Numbered from the stretch's first letter, positions 31,340-43,840 are shown. The stretch: 54,839 nucleotides of DNA from Phoronis australis (GCA_002633005.1 NMRA01000683.1:3035-57873), one strand, 5' to 3'. Made by a program: numbers and translations. The notes: a model not told the origin generated them from the sequence alone.

Positions 31340-32757
31340 GTTCGTTTGCCCAAGGGATTTATGTTCGCCGTAGTATCCCGAGTAAAACACGTGGGCCACA
31401 AGCTCGTTACCAGAGATGAAATGTACATGTATACCGAGATTGGTTTATGGTAATTTATTATGACAGAATACAAATACAAAGATGGGGAATAAAAATCGCC
31501 TCAAGGAATGTTGAAGACAGGATTTATGGCGTGGTGCCATCAATCTCATTATTCAATTTTCATTTCTGTATTCTTTAAGTTTAGAATATAAAAACGCCGT
31601 TTTTGGTTAATCGCTTCTGTCTTTCCTTGTTTGAGCGTGTAAGTGATGCTCGTGTGGCGTACTGTCCATCTACCAGTACAGCAGGTGCGGCCGGCCGAGT
31701 CGCTTAAAACTACATGTATGTAATGTGAAGTAAAATCCATTCGTAGACATTTTGTTAGTAAGACAAGATTATTATGCTGTTCATCCACCTACAATGTATG
31801 TGTCTGTTAGCCTTGATATAGCTGACTCACAGGCGTAATCCACATAGTGGGCGGCACACCACAGGTGGCTGGGCGAGCCTATACACTGTAGCCCCGACTT
31901 ATTTCATTGCGCCGCTGCCCATGGATATTTGTGGCGCACCCGAAAGAGGTTTGAGGGACTATAGTTTCCCCGTTTGTTTCATTGCTGTGCCGCCAATGAT
32001 ATAAAAGCAGTTTGCAGTTAAGGGCAAACTTTAACTGCCGGACTCAGGGGCATCAAATGTTTACTCTAGTGGATACGAAATGTAGCCCAAATACGTTGTC
32101 ACGCATCACGGGTTTTAGCAATGGTACTGACGTCATTTAGAGCAACCGACCTTATCTAGCATAACTTTTCAACTCATCCCTGGGCTTTATCAAGGGTCTC
32201 AACCAGTTGTAGCCGAGACCGTCATATATAGTTGAGACACATTTCTTTAAATTGTTTTATAATTATGGTCGTGCAGCGTTTCGTTCTTACACAAAACGCG
32301 TGCCCATGACCGCCTTACGAGAGATACAAACTTAGGTATACGACTACTAAAACGCCGAGGTCCCAGGCTACAGTGATACTTTGCATAATATTGAACAATG
32401 TTGGCTGCAAAATTCCATTTATTTAATGCAACAACTCTTGTCTGTCAATAATGCGGAACAAAGGGGTTTTCTAGGCACTAACACAGACGGATCACTTGAA
32501 TGCCATTAGTTGTTTTGTAGATTGCTGTATTGTCGATTGCATGGCAAACATTGTGCAGTATTACTGTGTTTATATACCCAATAAACATTACATTATGAAG
32601 TTAGCAATTAAGCGCGACCACTTCGATTTGGATATAAAATTCCGCAGTCTGATGAGTGATTCTTACATGACAGTACTACTTAGGATTATAATGATTTAAT
32701 ATTAACTTTAACGCATTTTTAATGTTTGGTACAAGTAATTTCAACGATGCTCGGTTA
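31340..32757. other. Non-coding stretch, no gene recognised
   Basis: No domain-bearing or splice-supported frame was found. The short frames at 31549-31788 (minus) and 32496-32699 (plus) are not recognisable. Confidence 0.4.
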
Positions 32758-33280
32758 CATAGTCCCTGATAGGCGGTGGGTCAGAATTCGTAAGGCTTCT
32801 AGAAAATGGTTTTTGTGAGTACTTTAGAAGGGCAATTTTATTTTGGTGTTTTTTACTTCATTTACTAGAGTGTTTTCAAAATCTAAAAAGTTCCCACGTT
32901 TAAAGTTGCACATTTTATAGAAATTTGAATTTGAAGTTGCATAATAACCATCATAGAGCTTAGAGAACATATATTTGTAAATGCTATGTGTTTTGTAAAA
33001 CAAGTGATATGGTCCCATCGACTTCATTTTATTGAACAATAATACACTGACATTACATGTTTTACTATTGTAGACTAATTGTAAACAGTGAAATTTAAAA
33101 ATGTAAAGTGACACCTAGTGGCAGAAATGCAAACTAAGTCTGAATGTTTTTAGGAGGTTATTCTGGCATTGTCTGGCAACAAAAATTACACAAAACACTT
33201 GAGACTAGCCTCAATTCACTTTCGTATCTCTTAGTCGGGCACAACCTACAACAGTGAATACCTTCAACAGTCGTTTCTTA

Positions 33281-33493
33281 AGATTGCCTGTCCAATTCAT
33301 GCACACCAGCTTTCTGAAGAACAGCTTCAAAGTCTTGCTTTAGTTTGAAAGGCAAATGCCGGACATCTCCATGTGTTAGAAGCTTTGATTCAATGAACTG
33401 CAAAAACACATCTCTGAATCCTGTGGAGTTGTCACTCTTCACAATCTTTGTCTTTCTATTTTTTACACTATGATGATCTTTGGTACTTGGCTT
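33281..33493 (-). pseudogene. C-terminal piece of the transposon gene
   Basis: About 70 codons on the minus strand, open after a possible acceptor (TGTCTTAG/AAG at about 33493) and ending with TAA. It includes KIVKSDNSTGFRDVFLQFIE and KLLTHGDVRHLPFKLKQDFE. It has the composition of a real, mostly helical protein end, but I do not recognise the family. It lies inside the terminal-repeat element and is likely its transposase or accessory gene. Confidence 0.42.
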
Positions 33494-34608
33494 CTAAGAC
33501 ACAAGGTCTCTATCTTTCAATTTCATTTGCATATTCAGAGCCCTGGACTGAGCTGTTGCTTGCGATTCAAGTCCAACTGGAAAAAAACCCGAACTGTTAA
33601 CACTAATTTAACATTTAACTATGAGTGAGTTGACATGCAAATTTTTCAGACGGACTTATGGGGAACTGATCCACCATCAGCCTAACAAATTTACATGCCG
33701 TCTGATCTGTCGCCTAAAAATGTTGATCATCTAATGATTAGATTAGTTGATGCAACTGAAAATAATTCAGCTGATATACGGTACCAGTGCAGTGATTGAA
33801 ATTCAATTTTTTTAATCAGATGCTCATACCATAGTCAATCTATTTACACTTAAGGTAATCAATGGTTGATGAAATGGACAGTGGCTTCCACCGTCCTCAA
33901 ATTACGACGGAGACGCTGGTCACTTAGGCACTTTAATTTAATTACCATTGCACCTAACTAAGTAATAAATGTTTACAAAAAATTGAGAAGAGGTTCCTCC
34001 TATCCCAGGGTTACGGCAGGGGATGAAGGCCACTTGGGCATGTTGCTTGCAACCATCTACTCAATTTAGCCTTCTCAAAAATTTATCACTTAAAGTGTTT
34101 AAAATCACACCCACAGTACAACGCCATACGATCATCCTTTGGCGCAAGCCGTGTTGATGTGGCAACTGAACAAGGGAGTTTGATAGGATTGCAGGAGTAT
34201 TTGTTTCAACTGGGAACAAATGAATACATTAACGGCCTCCTCAAAGGCATCTCTCTACGCGGTGCTGAAAACCATGCGGTATATTGAATACCTATGGTAT
34301 GATCACCGTCTCTACTGGGTCAGCGGTATTGTCTAAGGCCTTGGCAGCCAAGGGCCTGAATAAGTTAAAAAACAACTGGTGATAATATTGAAACACACTT
34401 AGAAAACACCAAGATGTACCTTTCAAAATCCAACCTATAAAGTTGTTACTTCTCTCTGTTTCTTGAAATGTGGTCCATAATATACCTTTCCTGTTAACAA
34501 ATAATGCACTCTTGTTTCAGATTGTTCCTACATGTATCTTGTTCAGGTTAATTGGGTGTTTCAGATTTTGGCAGTCTAATTGATTTTCTTGGAAATTTTG
34601 AGTAACAT

Positions 34609-34960
34609 CTATATCACTTTCAGCAGCTTCAGCTTTAGTAGTACTGCTGGTGTCTTGAAACGTTGATATGCCTTCCTATGTCCTTTCAAGTTTTGGTCTG
34701 ATACTTGGTCTTCTACAGCAGTATACTGTGTACAGGCTATACCGGGACGTGCAGCTGTTTTCTGCACTAACATTTGTGACACCTCTTCTTCTTTTTGATC
34801 TACTGATCTACAGAGTTCCATAGTCCATCTGCTTTCGTCAGGAGGCTTCTCTAAGCTTCTTCAGGTTCTGGCATCAAAGTTTTGTGCTGTTTGATAAACC
34901 TTGAATTATACAGGCATCACACTCCATGGGAGCAGCCATATTGAAGTAACTAAGCACAAC
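34609..34960 (-). pseudogene. N-terminal piece of the transposon gene
   Basis: The minus-strand frame with ATG at 34821 (70 codons) contains EEVSQMLVQKTAARPGIACT and NLKGHRKAYQRF. The latter resembles the H..CY..F finger-like segment found near the N-terminus of many animal transposon proteins, though here the cysteine is replaced (AYQRF). A preceding short frame starting MAAPMECDACIIQG (ATG near 34939) is separated from it by a stop and frameshift, so the gene is broken. Confidence 0.4.
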
Positions 34961-35607
34961 AATGCAATCTGACTCTCTGATTGGTCAATTCAATAGAAAA
35001 GAGCCTCCAAGTGGCAGGAATGTGCACGGTATTTTGTGCAACAAAAACACCTTTTTTAAAAAAATGTGCAAGTGTAGACGTGGGAACTTTTTGGAATTTG
35101 ATTTATAGGTATATTATCTAGCTACATAGAAAAAACTAAGTTGCCCCCCCAAAGTACTCACAAGGATGAACGATACGAGATCTGGCCCACCGACTATGAC
35201 GCCCACACTTGGACTAGTGATATAATAAAACGGCCCACCCGTTCTGAACACAGCTGGTTAGACAAAATTATCATCTAATGGAGTTAAAAAGGCAACATCC
35301 AGGCAACTTGAACACCGAGCCAGCACGTGATACAATTCCGAAAATCTTAGTAGAACATTCAGTGAAACATATCTTCTGATTACGAGATAATTGTGGACAC
35401 TTAGTCAAGCGAGATACAATGTAGGACGTCGGTGATGTTGGTATAAGTGTGTTTTTATGACAATGGCTTTCTGCTGTATCGCTGGAAGAGGAAAAAACGT
35501 TTTGAGGAAAATGAAATAAAATATGCAATGTCTTCAAGTAACAGAACACCAGGTATTTAGCGTCGCATTATGCTAGGAACATTAGCTTCGAGGTTAATGG
35601 TGGACCT

Positions 35608-35830
35608 CAGTGGCGAATTTAGGGGGGGGGGGGAGCAAGGNTAAACAATAAACAACGCATATGCCCTGAATAAACCCCGTTTACATTTTTTTAGTCAACA
35701 GGTCCGCAAACCCAAGAATTCAAGAGCCCTGCATCCCCAGATTTTAGGCTGGGCGCGCGCATCTGCCGAAGTGCTGCTTATTCCTGTGCCCTGCCCCCCC
35801 CTAACTCAAAACACTCAATAGTTCCCTTGT
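35608..35830 (+). mobile_element. hAT-like CAGTGGCG element, disrupted by an N
   Basis: Starts CAGTGGCGAATTTAGGGGGG and ends in a CCCCCCCTAACTCAAAAC segment like that of the copy at 49171-49325 (CCCTCCCCTAACTCAAAG). A single N at 35641 follows the G-run, so a collapsed or joined contig edge lies inside the element. Confidence 0.5.
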
Positions 35831-38800
35831 ACTACTGGAACGTGAAAGGTATACATATGTTGGGGGCGATTTAAATTAATGCGAGTAATACTCATCGCTC
35901 CATCGAAATATATTGTTTTCCCTGCAAACTTTTCTTTTGGAATAACCCTAGCTGTAATGCAAATGCATTTTTGAGAAGCGCAAATGTTCTTACCAGCTTA
36001 CGGCTTAGTTCGTACCTATCCATATGCATTGACTCTACGGTAAAGATTCTGATTATACGATCCAGTTTGGGAAAAGTTCATTTTAATAGGATCATTCTGT
36101 GAAGGTAGGGCGACGTTCCGAGGTACCTGGTATTTAGTGACTATGGCATTGTTGCAATATCCCTTGTTAGAACACGCATATTCCAGTTTGTGTGGCTGGG
36201 GGAAATGATAGACAGAGGGTGACCCAAAAATTTCACACTTCGACTGACGCCGGAAATTCAAATTCAGTTCCCGTGAATCACCGAGATTCTGCTCCAGACT
36301 TACCACATGGTTACACCATATTTTGAACGTCGGTGCGTCAGTCTTCACCGGAATGGCTCAGTTTTAAACAGCGAAATACTACTGGAAACTAAATCTTTCC
36401 TAGATGATGAGCAATGCGTTTAATTTTTAAGGGTTTAGAATTGTTTTTCGATCTACGGTGTGCGAATTTAAACCACTAATCTTCATGGTCGGCGCACGAC
36501 TGAAAAAAGTAGCCCAACCCCCTATCACTACTGCGTCACACATGGAGTCCAAAAAACGAAAACATAGAGTGACAGTTGTCGTGCCAGAATGAGTTTTGCA
36601 TCCGCAGGATTGTCTTGAATTTGAAAATCAAGTGAATGCAAAAATTGCGCTATACAAATGTACTCGATTCTATCGAAATCAAGTGCTGCAAGAAAAGAAG
36701 CCCCTAACAGCAATGTCCTGGCCAGGGCCCTCAAAGGATAAAAATCATGCAATGACAGTTGCCAAATGTTCTCTTGAATTTTCTCAAAGTTCTTGTTTCG
36801 ATGTCTTTCTTTTCTCGTCTGCCCTGGCCCTACGCCTACGTCGCATGCCAACCATGACACCTGCTTCCTAGGACCTGCTTTGTACATGTAGTTCAAACCT
36901 GCCAAGTACCTGACTTAGATCAACCTCACACCAAACGGCGTGTGGAGTATAAACCACTCAACTTACGCAACACAACCAGATAACCACATGGCAGTCTATA
37001 CAGGGAACTTAGAAACTGCAAATATCTGTAAATCAAGCTGATTAACCATGTACAGGATAATTACATGTCACACACTCGTTTAATTGGGTACTATTCTTCC
37101 AGTTTAACATGTGGCTTTCTTAATTGTAACATGTTTACAGCATCCAGATACAACCTTCTGTCACAGCGCCATTCGCACGGCAAATTGTTACCCCTAATTG
37201 CATCTGAAGAAAGTGAACTACATGTAGAACTCTCAAATCTATTAGCCGATTTAAAACCGAACGCCGGATAATACCGACTGAAGCACAAACTGAAAGATTC
37301 CATACAATATCAGTATTAGCGAATACCAGCTCACCCCATGTGACCTCAGATAAACATGAGTTTCATTCGCCAAGCACAATTTCAAATTTCAGTTACTCAC
37401 CTCGCCAGGGTTCGAAGATGTGTGACTATTACATGTACCCATGTATGCTGACACAAAGGCAGCATTCAATCAAATACCAGGTGGCCGACCACGACTTAAG
37501 TTATTATTTATGACGTTACACAAAATCAAATGAAATTATGTTGTATAAAATATAGTAACATGGAGTTGTTTACAGCTCTCAGTGAAGGCGCCAGTTGGTT
37601 GGAAATGATGTCAATTCGACCAATCGCTAAAGATAGAATATGAATTCATGTTCGCGCTCAGAAAAATAAAACCTATCCCCTACGTTCATTTGTATAACCG
37701 GTTGTGTATTCTGACTGTTTGACGGAAACTTGCATGACATCATATCAGTTATTCCTCGGGAATAACCCCTCCCACCCACACAGTCCAACTATTGGCCAAG
37801 TGGAGAATTATTTTAGCGAATCCAATAAACCGTCAGACATGGAGGACAGGCGGCTGACAAGGACATATACACTGACGACCATGACAAAAAACAATAGACA
37901 AAACAATACACTACTCAACAATTACAACGAGTTATGACTTAAGTGGCACTTCCACAACTGCAGATGCGAATAATCGTAAGAAAATAATTGTAGTAAATGT
38001 GCAAACGGGTAACTGCCGTTACCGACTATTTTATAAATGAAAATTTCACTGCGTTCACTATCGTCAGATTTCTGTTTTGTCAGTGGTCTTGTGAAGCTTC
38101 TGTAGGAAGAACGATGGTATTTGGCTTCGCCAGTGCTACCAGGTCTTTTCCTTGTAATCTGATCAAAAGGTCCACGTCATTTCCTGCCTTGGCAGCATCC
38201 AAAAACAACCCACCTACAACCAAGCAAATTAAAAAAAAAAACATTGTCAGAGTTTAAAAATATGGAAAGCATTATAGGCCTGACCTATAAAACGATAGAT
38301 GTTGACAATTCTTTATTACAATAACCGAATAGAAAGACAGAGAATGACCAAAAGACAGATAGAAAAGACATGCATATACAAGGCCTAGACGGCTGTGCTC
38401 AAAAGTGAAAAAGATACCCATGGGCTTGTATGCAAAATGGTCTTGAAAACAAATTTTTGTTTGAAAATTAACGTACAATTTCATATATGCACACAAGTCT
38501 TTACAACCAGGCAAGTATTCCAAATTGTACTTTCCCTCAAATAAATGTTGTTATTTGAAGATAGTGTTCCAACAACACTGCACAAAATTGATTTGTAAGC
38601 AAACCATCAACAAATTATGTTGAATGAGTAGAAACTCAATAAAAAATGACTGTTCTCAATATATTTGCTACGTACTTCATTATTCTTCGACCATATGTGT
38701 GAAGCTGCACCTACATTTGAAATTGAGACACCTATGCACCTCTTAGCAAAACCTGTGAGTAAAAGTAGCTTGAGAATGTAAAGGTGGTGCTCCAGATATA

Positions 38801-39500
38801 GGTGCATTCTGTAGTCAATAATTACATTGATGGGCAATCACCTGGGGCCAGGGTGCAATCTCCAAACTCGGACTCAATGCTTAACCATCTACACTGCACA
38901 ATTCATTAAGTGAATTTACTCGAATTGTGGCATGCAAGTGGTCAATTTTCGAGCTGAGCTTCGAGTATGGAAATTACCTCTCCCCCCACCCCTGGACATT
39001 ACAAAAAGTATAACTTTGATGGACATCTTACACCATGCCCAGATTTACGGCTACTGAGAAAAAAAAACAGTGTACACAGAAGAAAATGTTCATCATTGGA
39101 TTATGTGTCCTATCTGCATCACACGGGCCTATTATTCAATGAATTACCTGGGTGCTCGATTCAAACACAAGCAGGCAAGACACCGAGTCCAAAGGACTCA
39201 GTATTTTTTACCAGTTGTGCATATGAGGGCTTTCCAGTCAGTTCCTACCTAAGCCAACTCGCACCTAAATTAAACTCGTACCCATGCTAAAACATAACTA
39301 ATACATTTTCATTTTCACTCATTAAAAAGGTGAATATCGAACCGTTTTGCATAAAAACGGTATGATTGATTGATTTTAAATTTAATCACTGCTTTGCCAA
39401 ATTAAATAGTTTTGAAATACATTTGAAATTTGACTTGGGTACGAGTTGACTTGGGTTTGAAGTGACCTGTTTCCCATTGAGGCACTGACTACACTGTCAC
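35831..39500. other. Long non-coding stretch, no gene recognised
   Basis: Several 70-125-codon frames occur (minus 36016-36348 and 36528-36905; plus 37065-37271 and 38967-39290). None has both a plausible start or acceptor and a recognisable domain. Repeated searches by eye found no transposon coding sequence. It could contain short exons that cannot be seen without transcript data. Confidence 0.4.
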
Positions 39501-39517
39501 TTACTCAGTGACTTGCG

Positions 39518-39800
39518 TCAATTTATTATACTCTCAGAAAAAATGTTACATTCACCATCATCTTGGTCGTAATCAGGGGGTTCTGTTCTCGGCATACTTC
39601 GTAGTTTCGCAATCTTTCCTCTTTGCTCTGTCAATCTTTGTAACGTCAGTAAGCTTACAGTGTATAATATAACACTATTTGTACTGCCTGGAGCCCACGC
39701 CAATCCCGTGAAGTTACTTGATGCAAATGCCAACTGGTGACACACTTTGTGCTCATTTATGTCTTCATCTCCAGGGGAAAGTCATTCTTACACACAGCCA
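39518..39800 (-). other. Unidentified minus-strand frame, possible terminal exon
   Basis: Open for about 90 codons, ending ...DYDQDDGECNIFSESIIN with TGA at 39518. Upstream it reads HKVCHQLAFASSNFTGLAWA then PGSTNSVILYT, which has the look of a WD-type strand (GLAWAPGS), followed by a charged segment (RLTEQRGKIAKLRSM) and an acidic tail. There is no ATG in frame; a possible acceptor is CCCCTGGAG at about 39775. It lies 200-500 bp from a transposon end like that of the 32.8-kb element, so it may be element-encoded. Identity unknown. Confidence 0.3.
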
Positions 39801-39839
39801 ATGGTTTTTGCCAGCGAAACTCAACAGATCAGATGACTC

Positions 39840-40130
39840 TTAAGGGGGCCGCCATGTTAGATTAGGTCTGCAGTTACTTTATTTCTGAGCTTGTGATTGC
39901 CTTAAGACGACATCTTGTGTTACTCTTTTATTGGATTTAGCACTACCTCTTGTTCAATAATGTAACATTTGGACTCACAAAAACTGTTTTTCTACAAAAG
40001 TTGTGCAACTTAAAACGTTGAAACTTTTCAGATATCAATTGCTTAATGGTATATCTATTCATACAAGAAAAATCAAGTTGCCCTCCTTACATGATCACAG
40101 GATGAAACTACTGGAGCTACGGCCCATGGC
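39840..40130. mobile_element. Right end of a relative of the 32.8-kb transposon
   Basis: Matches 34930-35190 in order: MAAP-coding ATGGCGGCCCCC (minus), CACAAAAAC, AACTTTT, AAGTTGCCC.CC, CACAGGATGAA and GGCCCA. Divergence is considerable. The matching left end was not found in 37.9-39.5 kb, so the element is truncated or its other end is too eroded. Confidence 0.5.
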
Positions 40131-40140
40131 CTATTTCGTG

Positions 40141-40871
40141 CGTCTTTCGCAGTTGTGCCTGTCCTCTCCAACCGCAGTTTGAACTCCACATTGAACGATA
40201 AGGTTTGCACGGGGTTGCATTGCAAGATACAAAATTGGCTTTATAAAATTACAAATTTCGTTTATGGAAACTTGCCTCATATTCTTTATAACCAGAAGAA
40301 AAAACAAACAAAATTTTGCGGGGTGTTGAATAAGCATCACTCAACAAATTGACTTGCGAGTATGCAAGTGTTGAGTATTATTCATTTTAAGTTCTTAATT
40401 ACTTAAGTGATCGATGGCGCACCATTAAATCTCCTGACAAATGAAGTTTCTGCTTGTTGAAGAGTGTAAATACTGAAAGATTGATTTAACCCAAGGGACT
40501 GTGGATTTTACGCGAGCTGAGATGGCCTATCCCTCTCAAGAACAAAAATTTGATGTGTCACGGTATACCGGAAACAGTCATCACCATCCCCTGAAGGGCT
40601 TGTTTGAATAAGCATATCGTGATATCAACATATAGAAAACATGTCCATTGATTAAACGCCGGGAAAACGCACCAGTATTAAAATCCTTTGGGAATCGTTG
40701 AGTGAACCGACAGATTTTGTGTCAAGTATACTTACTGTGCTTATCTCAATATTTATCGCAATCTGATTGGACTAATGAATTATTGAACTTAAAATGTACG
40801 ACTCATGTGACATTTAAAGAAACGCAGTATTTTTGCGCGTTAATGTGCCGAGAGCATTAAACACGGTAAGA
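40141..40871. other. Possible promoter region of the 40.9-kb exon
   Basis: No coding frame recognised. An inverted CCAAT box in the context CTGATTGGAC lies at about 40762-40771, roughly 105 bp before the candidate start codon; this spacing would suit an NF-Y site. No TATA box was recognised. Confidence 0.35.
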
Positions 40872-41024
40872 ATGTCATTTCGACACGCTGCAAGGAGGTT
40901 GACTCACATCGTATCAGCCACAAAAGTAGAAGATTCACCCTTACCTGCGAAAAAACAGACCTCTTGTGATTCTTCACTGCAGTGTATACAGCTGAATGAG
41001 AAGGTGATGGGGGACTTGTACGAG
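40872..41024 (+). CDS. Candidate first coding exon with mitochondrial-type leader
   Basis: ATG at 40872 (A at -3) opens 51 codons ending DLYE at a donor, GAG/GTAATT (41025), in phase 0. The start MSFRHAARRLTHIVSATK is basic, lacks acidic residues and can form an amphipathic helix, as in mitochondrial presequences. Then follow KVEDSPLPAKKQTSCDSSLQ and a more structured CIQLNEKVMGDLYE. The frame continues ten codons past the donor to a stop, so an unspliced product is possible but less likely. I do not recognise the protein, and later exons were not found. Confidence 0.42.
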
Positions 41025-42339
41025 GTAATTATTGCGGGCCACCAAGCCGTGTAATCCTTATAGCGGAGAATGTTTTCATGAGAATAACGCAACAATATCC
41101 GTAGATGTTTGAAATGGGTCGTTTCTGTAAAATTATTTATTGTGCATTCAACAGAAGACGCGACTGAACAGTGTTTGTTTTCCACGTACAGTGTAGGTTT
41201 ACTCTCTTGGTCCCTTAGTTTTGTTTCGTATTGTACAAAGCCCGGAGGCCTAGTTTACATGTACGTGGGACATTTGAAAAAACAATACAGAATCTATTTG
41301 TTTATTCAATATTTGAGGATAACGGTTATATGTAAATTAAATGTGGCAGTTTGCTAGAAAAGAGCGGTACTAAAGGCGACCAGCGTGATATATAGGTAAT
41401 ACTTACCGCCTACTTAGATGTTATAAAAACAATGTTGGAGCGGAATCGAACCTGCAACTCCCGCGGTCGCAATCAATGTTAGAAATCGCAAATCGGTGGA
41501 CTGTACGACAAAGTTATAATTATTCCGTCGCTTTGCCGATTTTATAATCCCAGGATGTCGGCAGATCGTTAACCAGGCAATGTTTCTTGGAATACATGTA
41601 CGTCAGCAAATGCCGGGGGACGTCAGTCCGTCTGTGGGTCGACATTAACGGTCATCGCTCAACGTTTAGCCGATGACCTGCAGATTCATCGACGTCAGAA
41701 TAGCATCATCTTTACACCTCTTTAATGCGATCGAAGCTCCCGACCCGACAAAAAATCGCAAGAAATAAATCGCTTTTTGTCGGTGAACAGTCTTGAAGTT
41801 TTAAACGTACGCACGCCGGTATTTTGTTGCGTTAACGGACCCTAGAGCACATCAAAAAAGTGTCACAACGCGTGCACCATGTTCAATAAAAATAAATGTC
41901 TGTAGTTACTTTCTGTCTGACATAACCGGTGCATTGTCAGATCGTGTGCGTGCGCTGTTGGCGGAGCTGAGCACCACTTGATATGTGGTAGAGCATTTTA
42001 AAAGTTAAAGCTCGTACTAGTTGGTACCCGGGCAAAGCTACGGCTACCAAAGACGGGTAAAAGTTGCAATTCTACCCGTTTAAATGGGTAAGAAACAAAT
42101 AACACGAGTTACGAGTTTTTCAAATCGGTCTCAAAACTTTCTTTACATTGATAGAAGGGGCTTTCTTCTGCAAAGAAGAACTAACATCAACCCAACAGGT
42201 CTAAAAGCGCATCGGAAAACCTTCAATTTTATCGAGTACGGCCAATCCTAAATCCGAAAATGGCGCAGATTTCAAAATAAGATGAAAAATTGATATCAAC
42301 TAACAAGATTGTTTTGCAGTTTTGGTTATGATACGCCGT

Positions 42340-42500
42340 AAAATGTAACAATTCGACATTGTTGCGTTTATGTTGCTAAACCTCTCCTAAAATGTATTGA
42401 GTTGTTGCATTTTATGTAATTGTTACATTTTACCGCGAATACGCATGTGAGAAAAGTACCATAGTTGCATACTACAAAACCAACGTCATATCACAAAGTG
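42340..42500 (+). repeat. TAAAATGTAACA palindrome block (a)
   Basis: Contains TAAAATGTAACA, CTAAACCTCTCCTAAAATG, then TGTTGCATTTTATG and TTGTTACATTTTAC, followed by CATGTGAGAAAAGTACCAT and CCAACGTCATATCAC. It is in copy 1 of the duplicated block; the equivalent in copy 2 is at about 43683-43840. It belongs to the family described at 44861-45030. Confidence 0.75.
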
Positions 42501-42708
42501 CAGAAAAGGACCAAAATCACGAATAAGTGCTGTCTCACATGGCTGGGATACTCGAGTATTTGAGAACGAGGGGTGCCACCCGAAAATGTGCTTACCTACC
42601 CATTTAAATAGTGGGCTTGGATAAAAAAATACCAATTAAGAGATTTTTTGTGTTAAAATTCACATTTTCCTATAACTTCTTTCTATTACACAGGCCAAAA
42701 TAAAGAAA

Positions 42709-42909
42709 TTATAAATCGGAAGTGACGGCAGAAATCAACACTTCATTGAAGGCGTCAGTACCGTGTCTTGTTTTGTTTTCATAACGCCTTATTGATAACT
42801 TAATGTGCTCCTTCCAATCATTATTTAGATTCCACTTGACAGTGACGTTTATTTCACCGATTTGATGTGTGGAAAAGCGAACAAGGGACACCTGTTTTCC
42901 TCTTGACAT
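42709..42909 (-). other. 66-codon frame, hypothetical (copy at 44054-44254)
   Basis: A true ATG (42907-42909) opens MSRGKQVSLVRFSTHQIGEI and a basic, mixed-polarity peptide ending AVTSDL. The copy in the second block differs at two positions, N to K and H to R, and both base changes alter amino acids, so there is no sign of purifying selection. No domain is recognised. It may be a chance frame. Confidence 0.2.
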
Positions 42910-43682
42910 AAATCACAATTACATGTACCTCTGATATGGCTAAATACAGTTTCTCGTGTCCTCACTGGAAAGAGCCGTGAACGGTTTTATTGGTAGCTGT
43001 CGTAAGCTGCTCGCATCTTAGATTGTCTTTGGGAGCTTTGACTTTTTAGTGAAATGGATATTTTCTAACTATCATACAAATATACCGTAACAGCGATCTG
43101 TATGTACATGTATTGCATCCGACTGTTTTAAGAAACGGCAGCCCACGGTTTATGACTCAGTTAGCCTTCATGTAATAACCCAGTGACAACATGAATTAAC
43201 CTGATGTACTATTTGTGCCTCTTCTACTATCTTGTGATGGTCAAACAAGGCGGCTTTACGCAGCGGTTTCGCACATGGTGCGGTTGAAGTTGACACATAG
43301 TCTTGGTCAACTCCCTCTCANGCACCACTTGATATGTGGTAGAGCATTTTAAAAGTTAAAGCTCGTACTAGTTGGTACCCGGGCAAAGCTACTGTACGGC
43401 TACCACAGACGGGTAAAAGTTGCAATTCGACCTGTTTAAATGGGTAAGAAACAAATAACACGAGTTACGAATTTTTCAAATCGGTCTCAAAACTTTCTTT
43501 ACATTGATAGAAGGGGCTTTCTTCTGCAAAGAAGAACTAACATCAACACATCAGGTCTAAAAGCGCATCGGAAAACCTTCAATTTTATCGACTACGGCCA
43601 ATCCTAATTCCGAAAAAATCGCAGACTTCAAAATAAGATGAAAAATTGATATCAAGATTGTTTTGCAGTTTTGGTTATGATA

Positions 43683-43840
43683 CGCCGTAAAATGTAACAA
43701 TTCGACATTGTTGCGTTTACGTTGCTAAACCTCCCCTAAAATGTATTGAGTTGTTGCAGTTTATGTAATTGTTACATTTTACCACGAATACGCATGTGAG
43801 AAAAGTACCATAGTTGCATATTATAAAACCAACGTCATAT
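43683..43840 (+). repeat. TAAAATGTAACA palindrome block (b)
   Basis: Second-copy equivalent of 42340-42500, nearly identical and therefore probably its allele rather than an independent insertion. Confidence 0.75.

Larger units (their letters stand above)
32758..35198 (-). mobile_element. 2.4-kb transposon with long terminal inverted repeats
   Basis: The left end (32758-32930) and right end (35030-35198) are imperfect inverted repeats of 130-170 bp. Shared words include CATAGTC..GGTGGG.CAGA, GTGAGTACTTT..GGGCAA and AAAAAGTTCCCACGT...TGCACATTTT. Two decayed coding pieces lie between them on the minus strand (separate entries). Just inside the right end, the minus strand reads ATGGCTGCTCCCATGG, matching ATGGCGGCCCCC at about 39850 beside a related right end at 39960-40130. 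Superfamily not recognised. A CACCTAGTGGCAG core also occurs at about 33111. Confidence 0.72.

Noticed and set aside
30956-31479. Long ORFs of 118-152 codons on both strands
   Set aside because: Most of their length is the 135-N gap plus the GGGA simple repeat.
36016-36348. 110-codon minus-strand ORF with an internal GTAAGT
   Set aside because: Starts at GTG with a TGA three codons upstream; no acceptor or ATG, and no recognisable domain.
37065-37271. 68-codon plus-strand ORF with a plausible-looking C-terminal sequence
   Set aside because: True ATG, but no homology recognised, no splice context, and an antisense ORF of equal length.
41425-41510. tRNA-like sequence on the minus strand: exact B box GGTTCGATTCC and a T5 run just after it
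   Set aside because: The T stem has two mismatches, the anticodon stem would enclose an 11-nt loop, and no matching 5' acceptor strand exists. At best a decayed tRNA or SINE head.
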